DNA of 64,000 bases from Bacillota bacterium (GTDB lineage Bacteria > Bacillota > Clostridia > Lachnospirales > Lachnospiraceae). Below the pieces are notes generated by a model, which saw only the letters and a list, made by a program, of their open reading frames with translations, did no database searches and was not told where the DNA came from. Shown one piece after another: positions 26,056-35,047 of this stretch (the first letter of the stretch is position 1; each line of letters begins with the position of its first letter). The stretch lies in the NCBI GenBank assembly GCA_023414875.1, contig JAEZMV010000014.1, forward strand, positions 1 to 64,000. The letters are read 5' to 3'. The position numbers and the translations under genes were made by a program.

Positions 26056-26898
26056 TCAGACTTTTTTGAGGGGTACTCTCTCTGACAATCTGATCAGGTA
26101 TATCGCAGCCGCCATTACAATACCTCCGGCTAGAGTTATGGCCAGGATACTTATATATCTTGACAATAATAAAACCAAAAGTGCACTTGAATTAATTATT
26201 ATATGTAACAAGATTGGGGCTATGATGGATCTATATTTATAGTAAATGAAGCCCAACAAAAAGCCGATTAACACTGCATAAATCCCTTGTACAAGGTTCC
26301 AATGATAAATGCCGAATAATATTGCCTGCATGATATTGGCACCTAAAAACGTGATTACTCGATTCGTTCTATGCAGAATAACACCTCTAAAAATTAGTTC
26401 CTCCGTAATCGGAGCTACTAGTCCAATTAGTAGAAATACCACAATTTCATTCCCGCCGGTTAAATTCTCAACCACTTCAGAATAGTCAGTAAAGGCTTTG
26501 ATAAAATAATGCTGTAGATAACTCATCATTCCGCTTAAGAAAAGCTGACAACTGATCCCCAACATAATAAAAAGGATAATATTCATGGTGGATAAAATAT
26601 TGCTTAAGCTTCCTCTGACTTCTCCTTGGATTTCCTTCCGATACCAGAAGAAGAAAACAATTCCGCAAGCAGCCACAGCTACTACTGACACAGTATAAAG
26701 AAGCTCTCTTGATATTATCTTCTCGATAACGCTATTTATCTCTTCCGAAGATTCACTCCCTCCAGAAGCATCAAATCCAACTTGCAACCCAATTAAAATC
26801 CCATAAATGAAATTGAAACTAAAAATAATAATATATTGTATCGCTTCTGCTGCAAAGAAGGGCATAATACCGTTAAAAAAGCTTAGTAGTTTTTTCAT
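26056..26898 (-). CDS. CPBP-family intramembrane metalloprotease
   Basis: 280 residues, about eight hydrophobic segments. The Abi/CPBP (CAAX protease-like) motifs are intact: EELIFRGVIL (paired Glu and Arg), FGIYHW (His) and HIIINS (His). Such membrane proteases occur with bacteriocin immunity or as general membrane proteases; the substrate is unknown. It follows a paralogous gene by 13 bases, with AAAGGATG as ribosome site. Confidence 0.9.
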   Translation of the reverse strand: MKKLLSFFNGIMPFFAAEAIQYIIIFSFNFIYGILIGLQVGFDASGGSESSEEINSVIEKIISRELLYTVSVVAVAACGIVFFFWYRKEIQGEVRGSLSNILSTMNIILFIMLGISCQLFLSGMMSYLQHYFIKAFTDYSEVVENLTGGNEIVVFLLIGLVAPITEELIFRGVILHRTNRVITFLGANIMQAILFGIYHWNLVQGIYAVLIGFLLGFIYYKYRSIIAPILLHIIINSSALLVLLLSRYISILAITLAGGIVMAAAIYLIRLSERVPLKKV

Positions 26899-26911
26899 AA
26901 TCTTACATCCT

Positions 26912-27769
26912 TTACTCTATTATGGCAGCCTTGCTGTCTGCTGTTGTTTTCTTTACCCAAATAAGTCCAATCGTTACAATAACTGCTCCTGCTACCATAT
27001 CAATATATATCCAGACTCCCTTTGTCGGAATAATTGCCACATAATTATACGCATTAAAAAACATATGAAGAAGGATGGAGATTACGATTGAATGATATCG
27101 ATATGCCACAAAACCTAACACAAGTCCAACTCCAAAGGCATAAACTCCCTGAACAAAATTCAAATGAAATATTCCAAATAATAATGCCTGTGCGATATTC
27201 GCAGCAAGAAAAGGAGCAAAACGAAGAGCTTTCTTTAGTATCACACCACGGAAAATAAGCTCCTCAGAAATCGGTGCCAAAATAACCGTACTAATAAAAA
27301 CCAGAATCTGATTTCCTAATAATAATTCATCGATTAACTCATTGTAATCCTGCGACAGCTTCTCAAAATATGGCAACACAAGTTCCATAAAAGCACTGAT
27401 AACTAACTGACAGCCTATACTTATTAATAGAAGTATTATAATATTCTTAGCCGTAAAACGTTTTATTTTCGTCACGTAAGCCTTGCCCGCTACCCTCCGA
27501 TACCAAAAATAGAAGAATATCGCCCAGACAAGCGGACCTATATAAATAACCGTTTCCAAATAAGCATCCGGAACATCCGGAATATGAGAAAGTAGAAAGC
27601 TGATATCCACCTCTCCTATCCTGTTCGATAACCTCCCAAAAGCATAGAAGGATATAAAGCTTTGATAGTATACTAAAATACTTAATAATGAAGTGATAAA
27701 GAGTAGCCCGATTGCGATTAAAGCCGGTAATAGTAAAGACAAATACTGTAATACTTTTCTCATTTTCAT
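26912..27769 (-). CDS. CPBP-family intramembrane metalloprotease, paralogue of the downstream gene
   Basis: 285 residues with the same layout as the 26056 protein: EELIFRGVIL, FGIFHLNF, then LLHMFFNAYN. The two proteins share the motif spacing and PIxEELIFRG context, so they arose by tandem duplication. No peptide bacteriocin precursor is visible nearby, so an immunity role is not supported. Ribosome site AAAGGATAG. Confidence 0.9.
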   Translation of the reverse strand: MKMRKVLQYLSLLLPALIAIGLLFITSLLSILVYYQSFISFYAFGRLSNRIGEVDISFLLSHIPDVPDAYLETVIYIGPLVWAIFFYFWYRRVAGKAYVTKIKRFTAKNIIILLLISIGCQLVISAFMELVLPYFEKLSQDYNELIDELLLGNQILVFISTVILAPISEELIFRGVILKKALRFAPFLAANIAQALLFGIFHLNFVQGVYAFGVGLVLGFVAYRYHSIVISILLHMFFNAYNYVAIIPTKGVWIYIDMVAGAVIVTIGLIWVKKTTADSKAAIIE

Positions 27770-28212
27770 CTATCCTTTTCGCAACATATTACACTGGTTC
27801 TTATTAATCTTCTACACCTCTGGTATAAATATTCCTTCAGCTAATAGACTTTAGTATATTTATATCACTTTTTTTAACAAAATACAATATACCGCTTTCC
27901 AGAATGGTTGTTGCACTGCTTTTCAGAACGACTGTTATACTACTTTTCAGAACGACTGTTATACTACAAAAAAATGAGCTGTTGTAATTTACTTTTAAGA
28001 ATAAGAGCATAACACCTTTACTGATTAGACATACCTGCTCTTTAAATTAGTTAGTGCCAAGCTTACTCGAACACTTGGCATTAACTTTTGCATGAGAATT
28101 ATGATTATCAATAAATCTCATTATTCTTATTGTATTTTACAACAGCTCATTCATGTTTCCAATATCAAGTCAAATATCAATCTTCGGTTCCGTACCTGAC
28201 CCGATTATATTT
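27770..28212. other. Intergenic region with a tandem repeat and hairpin
   Basis: 443 bases between the CPBP and cellobiose phosphorylase genes. It holds a triple 24-base tandem repeat (27894-27965) and a hairpin at 28051-28084 (TTAGTGCCAAG with CTTGGCATTAA, 11 bp with one G-T pair). No open reading frame is convincing. The CPBP promoter and the phosphorylase terminator must lie here; the hairpin could be the latter, but it lacks a clear T-run. Confidence 0.5.
27894..27965. repeat. Three tandem 24-base units
   Basis: Units start at 27894, 27918 and 27942. The last two differ only at their first base (GCTTTTCAGAACGACTGTTA and ACTTTTCAGAACGACTGTTA, both ending TACT); the first is diverged (GCTTTCCAGAATGGTTGTTG). 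Contiguous without spacers. Confidence 0.85.
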
Positions 28213-30651
28213 CTAGCCTAATATTACCTCAACCTTGTGAATTTGCTTATCTCCTGCAATCGGAATGATATTACCTTCTACTTCCTTACCGTCAACAATC
28301 ATTTTCACAACACCCTTAGATACATGGTTCGGGTTCTTGACTGTAATCTGATACTGATCACCTCTGAATTCACGGGTAACGCTGTAGCTCTCCCATGCCT
28401 TCGGTATGGAAGGATTCACCTGTAAACCATCGTATTCCGGTATAATACCAAGTATGGATTGAGAAATCGCTAAAAAGTTCCAGGAAGCGGTTCCTGTCAG
28501 CCATGAATTCTTTGCCTCTCCATGACGTTTTGCATCCTTACCAGCTACCATCTGGGAATATACGTAGGGTTCCGTACGATGTATCTCGGAGTATTCCTCC
28601 GTCCAAGCGGGAGCAATTCTTGTATAATAATCAAATGCTTTATCTCCTCTGCCCATCTGAGCCTCTGCTACCATAATCCAAGCATTGTTATGACAGAAGA
28701 TTCCGGCATTCTCTTTGTAACCTGCCGGATAAGTGGAGATTTCGCCATACTCTACATAATATTTTGTATATGCAGGATTTTGAAGTACTAAGCCATATTT
28801 GGTTCCAAGACGTTCTTCTACTGCATCGAGCGCTTTCAAAGCTTTTCCATCTTCCACACCACAGTTACCCATAACACAAAGTCCCTGGGATTCAATGAAA
28901 ATTTTACCTTCTTCGCACTCTTCACTACCTATCTTTTTACCAAAATCGTCATAAGCACGAATAAACCAGGAACCATCCCAGCCATGCTCCATAACAATAT
29001 CACGCATCTTAGCTACTTCACCTGAAACTCTTTCCACTTCAGCCTTATTGCCGATTTTATCCATCAATCTTACATACTCATCGCCAATGTAGCAGAACAT
29101 ACCTGCGATCATAACTGACTCTGCAACCTTGCCATCCTTACTGGTAGAAGTCTGGAAGGACTCTCCTGGCTCAGTAGAAAAGCAATTTAAGTTTAGGCAG
29201 TCATTCCAGTCAGCTCGTCCAATTAACGGAAGTCCGTGAGGACCTACATTATCAATTACGTGGTCGATGGAACGTTTTAGATGGTCTGCAAGTGGTGTGC
29301 TCTTTGACTCATCACTATCAAACGGTGTCATTACATCTAATATTGAGTAATCGCCTGTCTCCTTTATATAGGAAACAACAGCAAGTACTAGCCAAAGCGG
29401 ATCATCGTTAAAGTTACCACCGATTTCATCATTACCTTTCTTAGTAAGAGGCTGATACTGGTGATATGCACCGCCATCCTCTAGCTGAGTGGAAGCAAGG
29501 TCGATAATTCTCTCTCTTGCACGATCCGGAATCTGATGAACAAATCCAAGTAAGTCCTGATTGGAATCACGGAAGCCCATACCACGGCCGATACCGGATT
29601 CAAAATAGGATGCGCTTCTTGACAAGTTGAAGGTCACCATACATTGATACTGATTCCAGATATTAACCATACGGTTAACCTTATCATCTGCGGTATTAAC
29701 CGTATATTTGGATAATAATTGATCCCAGGAAGCAGCTAGCTCGGCAAATGCCTGATCAACTGCCTCTGTTGTTGAATACTTAGCTATCAAAGCTTCAGCT
29801 TTGGTCTTATTTATCACATTCTTGCTTTCCCATTTCTCTTCGAAAGCATTCTCAACATATCCTAATACAAATATATATTCCTTAACTTCACCCGGCTCCA
29901 AATTAACTTCAAGGCTATGAGAAGCAATCGGATGCCATCCATCAGCTACAGAATTATTTGATTTTCCTGCAAACACTGCCTGCGGATTTTCAAAACCGTT
30001 ATAAGTTCCCATAAAGCTCTCTCTGTCAGAATCAAATCCTACTATCGGAGCATTTACAGAGAAGAATGCATAGTGATTACGTCTTTCCTTATACTCTGTT
30101 TTATGATAAATAACAGAGCCTTTTACCTCAACCTCTCCCGTGTTGTAATTTCTCTGGAAGTTGGTCATATCATCCTGTGCATTCCATAAACACCATTCAA
30201 TAAAAGAAAAGAGCTTGACTTGCTTTTTCTTAGCTGCGGTGTTCTTAACTACCACCTTATGAATCTCAGCATTCGCATTCAAAGGTACAAAATAAGTTAC
30301 TTCAGTCTCAACGCCTCCCCTAGCGCCGCTTATCTTCGTATAGCCCATTCCGTGTCTGCACTCGTATTTGTCGAGTTCTTTCTTGGCCGGAGCCCATCCG
30401 GGTGACCATACATCGCCATCATCATTAATATAATAATAGCGGCCACCTCCGAGGTCCAAAGGAACATTATTATACCGAAAACGTGTAATTCTCCTCAACT
30501 TAGCATCCTTATAAAAGCTGTAACCTCCGGCAGTATTTGAAATTAAAGAAAAATACTCCTGAGAGCCCAAATAATTGATCCACGGGTATGGGGTTGTCGG
30601 TGTGGTAATGACATATTCCTTCTTCTCGTCATCAAAATATCCGTACTGCAT
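28213..30651 (-). CDS. Cellobiose phosphorylase (glycoside hydrolase family 94)
   Basis: 812 residues, matching clostridial cellobiose phosphorylases (about 811). No signal peptide: the enzyme is cytoplasmic and splits cellobiose with phosphate to glucose and glucose-1-phosphate. Visible family features: YPWINYLGSQEYFSLISNTA at residues about 22-41, GRYYYINDDGDVWSPGW near 70-86, GFRDSNQDLLGFV near 363-375, the catalytic loop RADWNDCLN with D481/D484 (general acid in the DWND motif), and the C-terminal WLTGTASW. AAGGAGG precedes the ATG. The gene stands alone and shows a capacity for cellulose-derived sugar use. Confidence 0.96.
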   Translation of the reverse strand: MQYGYFDDEKKEYVITTPTTPYPWINYLGSQEYFSLISNTAGGYSFYKDAKLRRITRFRYNNVPLDLGGGRYYYINDDGDVWSPGWAPAKKELDKYECRHGMGYTKISGARGGVETEVTYFVPLNANAEIHKVVVKNTAAKKKQVKLFSFIEWCLWNAQDDMTNFQRNYNTGEVEVKGSVIYHKTEYKERRNHYAFFSVNAPIVGFDSDRESFMGTYNGFENPQAVFAGKSNNSVADGWHPIASHSLEVNLEPGEVKEYIFVLGYVENAFEEKWESKNVINKTKAEALIAKYSTTEAVDQAFAELAASWDQLLSKYTVNTADDKVNRMVNIWNQYQCMVTFNLSRSASYFESGIGRGMGFRDSNQDLLGFVHQIPDRARERIIDLASTQLEDGGAYHQYQPLTKKGNDEIGGNFNDDPLWLVLAVVSYIKETGDYSILDVMTPFDSDESKSTPLADHLKRSIDHVIDNVGPHGLPLIGRADWNDCLNLNCFSTEPGESFQTSTSKDGKVAESVMIAGMFCYIGDEYVRLMDKIGNKAEVERVSGEVAKMRDIVMEHGWDGSWFIRAYDDFGKKIGSEECEEGKIFIESQGLCVMGNCGVEDGKALKALDAVEERLGTKYGLVLQNPAYTKYYVEYGEISTYPAGYKENAGIFCHNNAWIMVAEAQMGRGDKAFDYYTRIAPAWTEEYSEIHRTEPYVYSQMVAGKDAKRHGEAKNSWLTGTASWNFLAISQSILGIIPEYDGLQVNPSIPKAWESYSVTREFRGDQYQITVKNPNHVSKGVVKMIVDGKEVEGNIIPIAGDKQIHKVEVILG

Positions 30652-30790
30652 TGTTTAATTCCTCCTTATAAAACTATTTTATACTCTCAAGGAACATTAT
30701 ATTATACATTAATGTGCATTTCAACCATAATCTAGTCCTGCAAAAATAACAAAAAAACGCGCTAAAATTCGTATATTATTTTCGTTAACA

Positions 30791-30819
30791 TTGACATTTT
30801 GTTATTAATTCAATATACT
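30791..30819 (+). promoter_or_regulatory. Promoter of the 30885 membrane-protein gene
   Basis: TTGACA (30791-30796) and TATACT (30814-30819) with a 17-base spacer, 66 bases ahead of the chosen ATG. Confidence 0.75.
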
Positions 30820-30884
30820 ATGAATAATTAATTAAATAAATGCAAACTAAATTTTATGCTAATTGTAAGAATGGGGAGAAAGAT

Positions 30885-32762
30885 ATGGAAGATAATAACA
30901 TGCCACAAGGTCCTCAGGACCAGAATTTAGGGCAGCCGGAAGGCACGCCTCAAAGCTCAAATCAGAGCTCAGTTGAAAACACCTATTGGGAATCACAATC
31001 ACAAGATACAGTAGAGCAATCTCCGAATGTTAGCAATCAATCGACACCCGAAACGATGACCGGTGATACACCGGTTCAGCAGACTTCTTCACCTCAGACA
31101 CAGGAGCAATTTTACTCTTATTATCAACAGCAGATGAGCACTGCGCAGCCTGGTTCTCAGCAACCTTATCAATATACCGAACAAACTCAGTATACTCAAG
31201 CAGGGTATCAGCAGGGTTCCTTTACACAGAAACCAAAGAAAAAGTCCCGTGGTAAACTAATCGCAGCTATCGTTGTAATTCTGATCCTTGTATCCGGTGC
31301 TGCAACTGCATTTGCCTTCAAGGATAAAATAGTAAATGTATTTAGTCAGATGACAAAGAGCCCGGCTGAATACTATGCCTATGTAGAAGAGAAAGCGATT
31401 AAGGAATCAACGGATGAACTTAAAGAGTATGCTAACACTGTTGTCAAGGATATGGCCGTTGATTTAACTACCGACGTAACCCTCAACCGTGAGACTTTGG
31501 ATACCTTATTACAGAGCAGTTTGGGCGTAAGTTTGGCTGATATGGAAGGTTCTATCGGAGTTACTTTAGAAAGCTTTGGGCTAAATGTTCAAGCTGCAAA
31601 AAAGGGAAATAAACTTAGCGAAACCTTTGGTGTAAGATTTAATGAAGTGGATCTGATTACCATGGATATGTTTATGGATCTCACAGAACAAGAAATGTTG
31701 ATGAGATTTCCTGAATTAAGTGATGCTTATGTTGATTTCTCCTCCGCACTGGAAGAAGGTTTATCCGAATTTGACTTGGATGAGCTCGAAGCCTTTACTG
31801 CAGGAAGCTCTATCGATGCAGCAGACCTCCTCAAGCGTTATGGTAATATCATAGTTAAGAATATAGAAGATGTTGAAATGGATAAGAATGCGGAGCTTAC
31901 GATTGATGATCTTTCCGAGAAATGCACCAAGTTAACCGTTACCATCTCAAATGATGATGTGAAAAATATCCTGGAGGATATACTCATCGAAGCAAAAGAA
32001 GATAAATATATTCTTGATGTGCTTGATGTATATGGAATTGATGAAGATGACTATCAGGATATGATTGATCAGGCAGAAGACGATTTAGAGGATTTCTCAG
32101 AGGATCTTCTCGAGGAAGATATAGAGATGCTTGTATACGTTGACGGAGATGGCAACATCATCGGACGTGAGTTTAGCATGGATGGTTCAGACGCTTCAAT
32201 CGGTTATATTACCGCAACTAAGGGTAGTGAAACTGAATATAAGCTTTATGTAAATGATGATGATGATAATGAAGTTATCAATCTTACCGGCAGCCATACG
32301 AAGAAGGATGGAGCATATAACGGTTCCGCAGAACTTGAAATCTCCGATCCATATGAAGAATATTTCACAACGATCAGCCTTGATATTGATTACGAGGACG
32401 TAAAAACAGAGAAAAAGAATAACCACACCTACAATTATGGAACGATAACTATATCTTCTCTTGATTTACTCGGTATACAGGTTGTAATTGAAAACTCTGT
32501 TAAAGATGACATCCAGAATAATAAAATTGAATTCCAGATGGGTGCTTCACCTATCGTAACGATTAAGTCAAAGCTGGAATACCTTAAAGATATTGATGTT
32601 GATGAGCCTTCTGATAGCGATGAAGTATACGATATTGAAGACATCGATAGTTATACGGACTCCTTAGACCTGGAAGGTTATCTATCTAATATATCAGAGA
32701 AACTTGGAATTGATCTTCAAAGTTTACTTGACTACTACTATTACGATGGCTATGATTATTAG
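30885..32762 (+). CDS. Unknown membrane-anchored extracellular protein with Gln/Pro-rich cytoplasmic tail
   Basis: 625 residues. ATG at 30885 follows GGGGAG; an in-frame ATG at 30840 lacks a ribosome site. Residues 1-120 are disordered and rich in Gln, Pro, Ser and Thr (PQGPQDQNLGQPEG; YYQQQMSTAQPGSQQP). A basic patch (KPKKKSRGK) leads into one transmembrane helix (KLIAAIVVILILVSGAATAF). The remaining 470 residues are outside the cell, very acidic and without recognised motifs; they end in Tyr/Asp-rich LLDYYYYDGYDY. It could be a surface adhesin- or lipoprotein-like sensor. Own promoter and terminator; family not recognised. Confidence 0.8.
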   Translation: MEDNNMPQGPQDQNLGQPEGTPQSSNQSSVENTYWESQSQDTVEQSPNVSNQSTPETMTGDTPVQQTSSPQTQEQFYSYYQQQMSTAQPGSQQPYQYTEQTQYTQAGYQQGSFTQKPKKKSRGKLIAAIVVILILVSGAATAFAFKDKIVNVFSQMTKSPAEYYAYVEEKAIKESTDELKEYANTVVKDMAVDLTTDVTLNRETLDTLLQSSLGVSLADMEGSIGVTLESFGLNVQAAKKGNKLSETFGVRFNEVDLITMDMFMDLTEQEMLMRFPELSDAYVDFSSALEEGLSEFDLDELEAFTAGSSIDAADLLKRYGNIIVKNIEDVEMDKNAELTIDDLSEKCTKLTVTISNDDVKNILEDILIEAKEDKYILDVLDVYGIDEDDYQDMIDQAEDDLEDFSEDLLEEDIEMLVYVDGDGNIIGREFSMDGSDASIGYITATKGSETEYKLYVNDDDDNEVINLTGSHTKKDGAYNGSAELEISDPYEEYFTTISLDIDYEDVKTEKKNNHTYNYGTITISSLDLLGIQVVIENSVKDDIQNNKIEFQMGASPIVTIKSKLEYLKDIDVDEPSDSDEVYDIEDIDSYTDSLDLEGYLSNISEKLGIDLQSLLDYYYYDGYDY

Positions 32763-32789
32763 ATTTATTTAATAAAATAACTATATAAG

Positions 32790-32829
32790 CTGCTGATGAA
32801 TTCCGCTATATTCACCTATTCGTCAGCAG
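32790..32829 (+). terminator. Terminator after the 30885 gene
   Basis: CTGCTGATGAAT (32790-32801) pairs with ATTCGTCAGCAG (32818-32829) over 12 positions (one T-G), followed by TTTTTATTTTT. Confidence 0.9.
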
Positions 32830-33016
32830 TTTTTATTTTTAAGTTATTTTGTAGCTTATGCATGTTATAAAAGCTTCTATCAATATTAGTTCATTTTATT
32901 TATTTAAGAGTTTTTTTATAATATATTTCTTTTTTTCATAATAAGAATATGTTAAACTTAATAAAAGTTTCGGTTAATAACTATACTATATAGAAAAGTA
33001 AAAGTGAGGTTTTACT

Positions 33017-33724
33017 ATGCCAAGACAAACTAGGCTCGATGATGATGCACAGATTTATAATCCTCAAGAGCAACAGACTGAAAAAGAAAAGCTAAAGGAT
33101 ATGAACTTTAAGCAAAAGCTTGAGTACCTGTGGGAATACTATCGTATTCATGCACTAGCTGTAGTTGCCATAATTGCCTTGGTTATTTATATCATAAATA
33201 GCATACTTAATCCGGGTGTTTCTACAAAGTTTTACGCTGCTTTGATTAATAGCCCCATTCACCCTGAGGTAATTGATGAATTCGAAAAGGATTTTACCGG
33301 CTATCTAGAACTGGATACAAACAGCGAAAATGTTGTTCTGAACGATACCTTCAATTTTAATGTAGATGTAACCTATACCGCCAATGTGAAACAAACTTTA
33401 CAAGCTTATGTGGCTGCGGCGGAAGTTGATGTTATCATTGCACCGGAAAAGGAATTTGCTGAATATGCTTCCTATGGTGCCGTTATTAAGCTATCCGATC
33501 AATTACCGACCGACTTATATAGCTCTCTGACCGATCATTTTTTTATCTCAGCTACTGAAGATGATCCGGAAAAGAATGCATATGGAATTTATATCACCGA
33601 TACAAAACTATTCGCAGAGAATTCAGTCACTAAAGATCCATATATTATTGGAATTGTTGGTAATTCAAAGCACAAGGATAATGCCATAGAATTTATCCGC
33701 TTTCTACTTGAGGAAGCGAAATAA
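33017..33724 (+). CDS. Unknown single-pass membrane protein with extracytoplasmic domain
   Basis: 235 residues from an ATG with GTGAGG upstream. A polar N-terminus (about 1-45, helical: EKEKLKDMNFKQKLEYLWEY) precedes one transmembrane helix (HALAVVAIIALVIYIINSI), so the last 165 residues lie outside. Parts such as AEVDVIIAPEKEFAEYASYG and DNAIEFIRFLL recall the lobes of solute-binding proteins, so it may be a tethered ligand-binding domain. I cannot assign a family. The similar topology of the 30885 protein just upstream (separate terminator between) suggests functionally related genes. Confidence 0.75.
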   Translation: MPRQTRLDDDAQIYNPQEQQTEKEKLKDMNFKQKLEYLWEYYRIHALAVVAIIALVIYIINSILNPGVSTKFYAALINSPIHPEVIDEFEKDFTGYLELDTNSENVVLNDTFNFNVDVTYTANVKQTLQAYVAAAEVDVIIAPEKEFAEYASYGAVIKLSDQLPTDLYSSLTDHFFISATEDDPEKNAYGIYITDTKLFAENSVTKDPYIIGIVGNSKHKDNAIEFIRFLLEEAK

Positions 33725-33737
33725 CATGTTTAACTGT

Positions 33738-33782
33738 AAGACGGGGTTGTTACAAATTTATATTTTGCAACAACCCCGTCTT
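33738..33782. terminator. Bidirectional terminator between the 33017 gene and asd
   Basis: Perfect 14-bp stem (AAGACGGGGTTGTT at 33738-33751 with AACAACCCCGTCTT at 33769-33782), with TTTCT following on the plus strand. The genes converge on it. Confidence 0.88.
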
Positions 33783-33809
33783 TCTATTCAAATAAAACTT
33801 GGTTTCAAA

Positions 33810-34892
33810 TTATTTCTCTGTTATATAGCCTTGTGCCTTTAATAGTTCAGCAATCAGAACACCACCACCTGCTGCGCCACGAACTGTATTGTGAGATAAA
33901 CCAACGAATTTGTAGTCAAATACGCTGTCCTCACGAAGTCTGCCAAAGCATACTCCCATTCCGTTTTCATAATCACGGTCAAGCTTTGCCTGAGGACGAT
34001 TATCTTCTTCAAAATACTTGATAAACTGCTTTGGTGCGCTAGGTAAATTAAGCTCTTGTGGAATTCCCTTAAATTCAGCCCATGCTTTCAGTATCTCTTC
34101 TTTTGTTGGCTTTTTCTCGAAGTTCACAAATACTGCAGCCGTATGTCCATCGGTTACAGGTACGCGGATACACTGTGTTGTGATCATCGGTCCTTCTGCC
34201 TTTACAATCTTTCCATCAACAACCTTACCCCAGATACGTAAAGGCTCCTGCTCACTCTTCTCTTCCTCGCCGCCGATGTATGGTATTACATTGTCAACCA
34301 TCTCTGGCCAATCAGCAAAATTCTTACCTGCACCGGATATCGCCTGATAAGTTGTTGCAACCACTAGCTTTGGTTCAAACTCCTTTAATGCATGAAGAGC
34401 AGGGGTATAGCTTTGGATCGAGCAGTTCGGCTTTACAACAATAAAGCCCCTCTTAGTACCTAATCGTTCTCTCTGAGCAGCGATTACTTCCAAATGCTCT
34501 GGGTTAAGCTCCGGAACTACCATCGGAACATCAGGAGTCCATCTATGGGCACTGTTATTCGAAACGACAGGAGTATCTGCTTTTGCATAAGCTTCTTCAA
34601 TTGCTTTAATTTCATCCTTAGTCATATCAACTGCACTAAATACAAAATCAACGCCTGCACTTACTTTGGCAACATCATTTACATTCATTACGATAAGTTT
34701 CTTAACGCTCTCAGGCATCGGTGTGGACATCTTCCAACGATTACCTACTGCTTCTTCATATGTTTTTCCTGCACTTCTCGGACTAGCTGCAACAATAACT
34801 ACTTCAAACCAAGGATGATTCTCCAACAAGGAAATAAAACGCTGTCCAACCATGCCGGTTCCCCCAAGGATACCTACTTTCAATTTACCCAT
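33810..34892 (-). CDS. asd: Aspartate-semialdehyde dehydrogenase
   Basis: 360 residues. The start is ATG at 34892 after GGAGG; the longer frame to 34976 has no ribosome site and adds residues absent in homologues. NADP-binding GGTGMVGQRF at 10-19; catalytic Cys157 in KPNCSIQ; conserved DGHTAAVFV. The sequence is of the archaeal/fungal-type Asd found in many clostridia. It converts aspartyl phosphate to aspartate semialdehyde for lysine, threonine, methionine and diaminopimelate synthesis. No lysine riboswitch is evident in the 155 bases upstream. Confidence 0.96.
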   Translation of the reverse strand: MGKLKVGILGGTGMVGQRFISLLENHPWFEVVIVAASPRSAGKTYEEAVGNRWKMSTPMPESVKKLIVMNVNDVAKVSAGVDFVFSAVDMTKDEIKAIEEAYAKADTPVVSNNSAHRWTPDVPMVVPELNPEHLEVIAAQRERLGTKRGFIVVKPNCSIQSYTPALHALKEFEPKLVVATTYQAISGAGKNFADWPEMVDNVIPYIGGEEEKSEQEPLRIWGKVVDGKIVKAEGPMITTQCIRVPVTDGHTAAVFVNFEKKPTKEEILKAWAEFKGIPQELNLPSAPKQFIKYFEEDNRPQAKLDRDYENGMGVCFGRLREDSVFDYKFVGLSHNTVRGAAGGGVLIAELLKAQGYITEK

Positions 34893-35047
34893 CTCAATTC
34901 CTCCATCTTTGTTCTTGTATGGCATACATTTGTCTTTCTTGTAAGTATAATATAACTGTTTTCCAGAAAAAATCAATATTTTTTTGTTGGAATTACTATA
35001 TTTGTTACTATTATATAAGATTAACCTGATTCGTGCATTTTGTTTGG

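Noticed and set aside
34893..35047. Lysine riboswitch ahead of asd
   Set aside because: The upstream gap is about 155 bases and no matching five-stem layout or terminator is visible.
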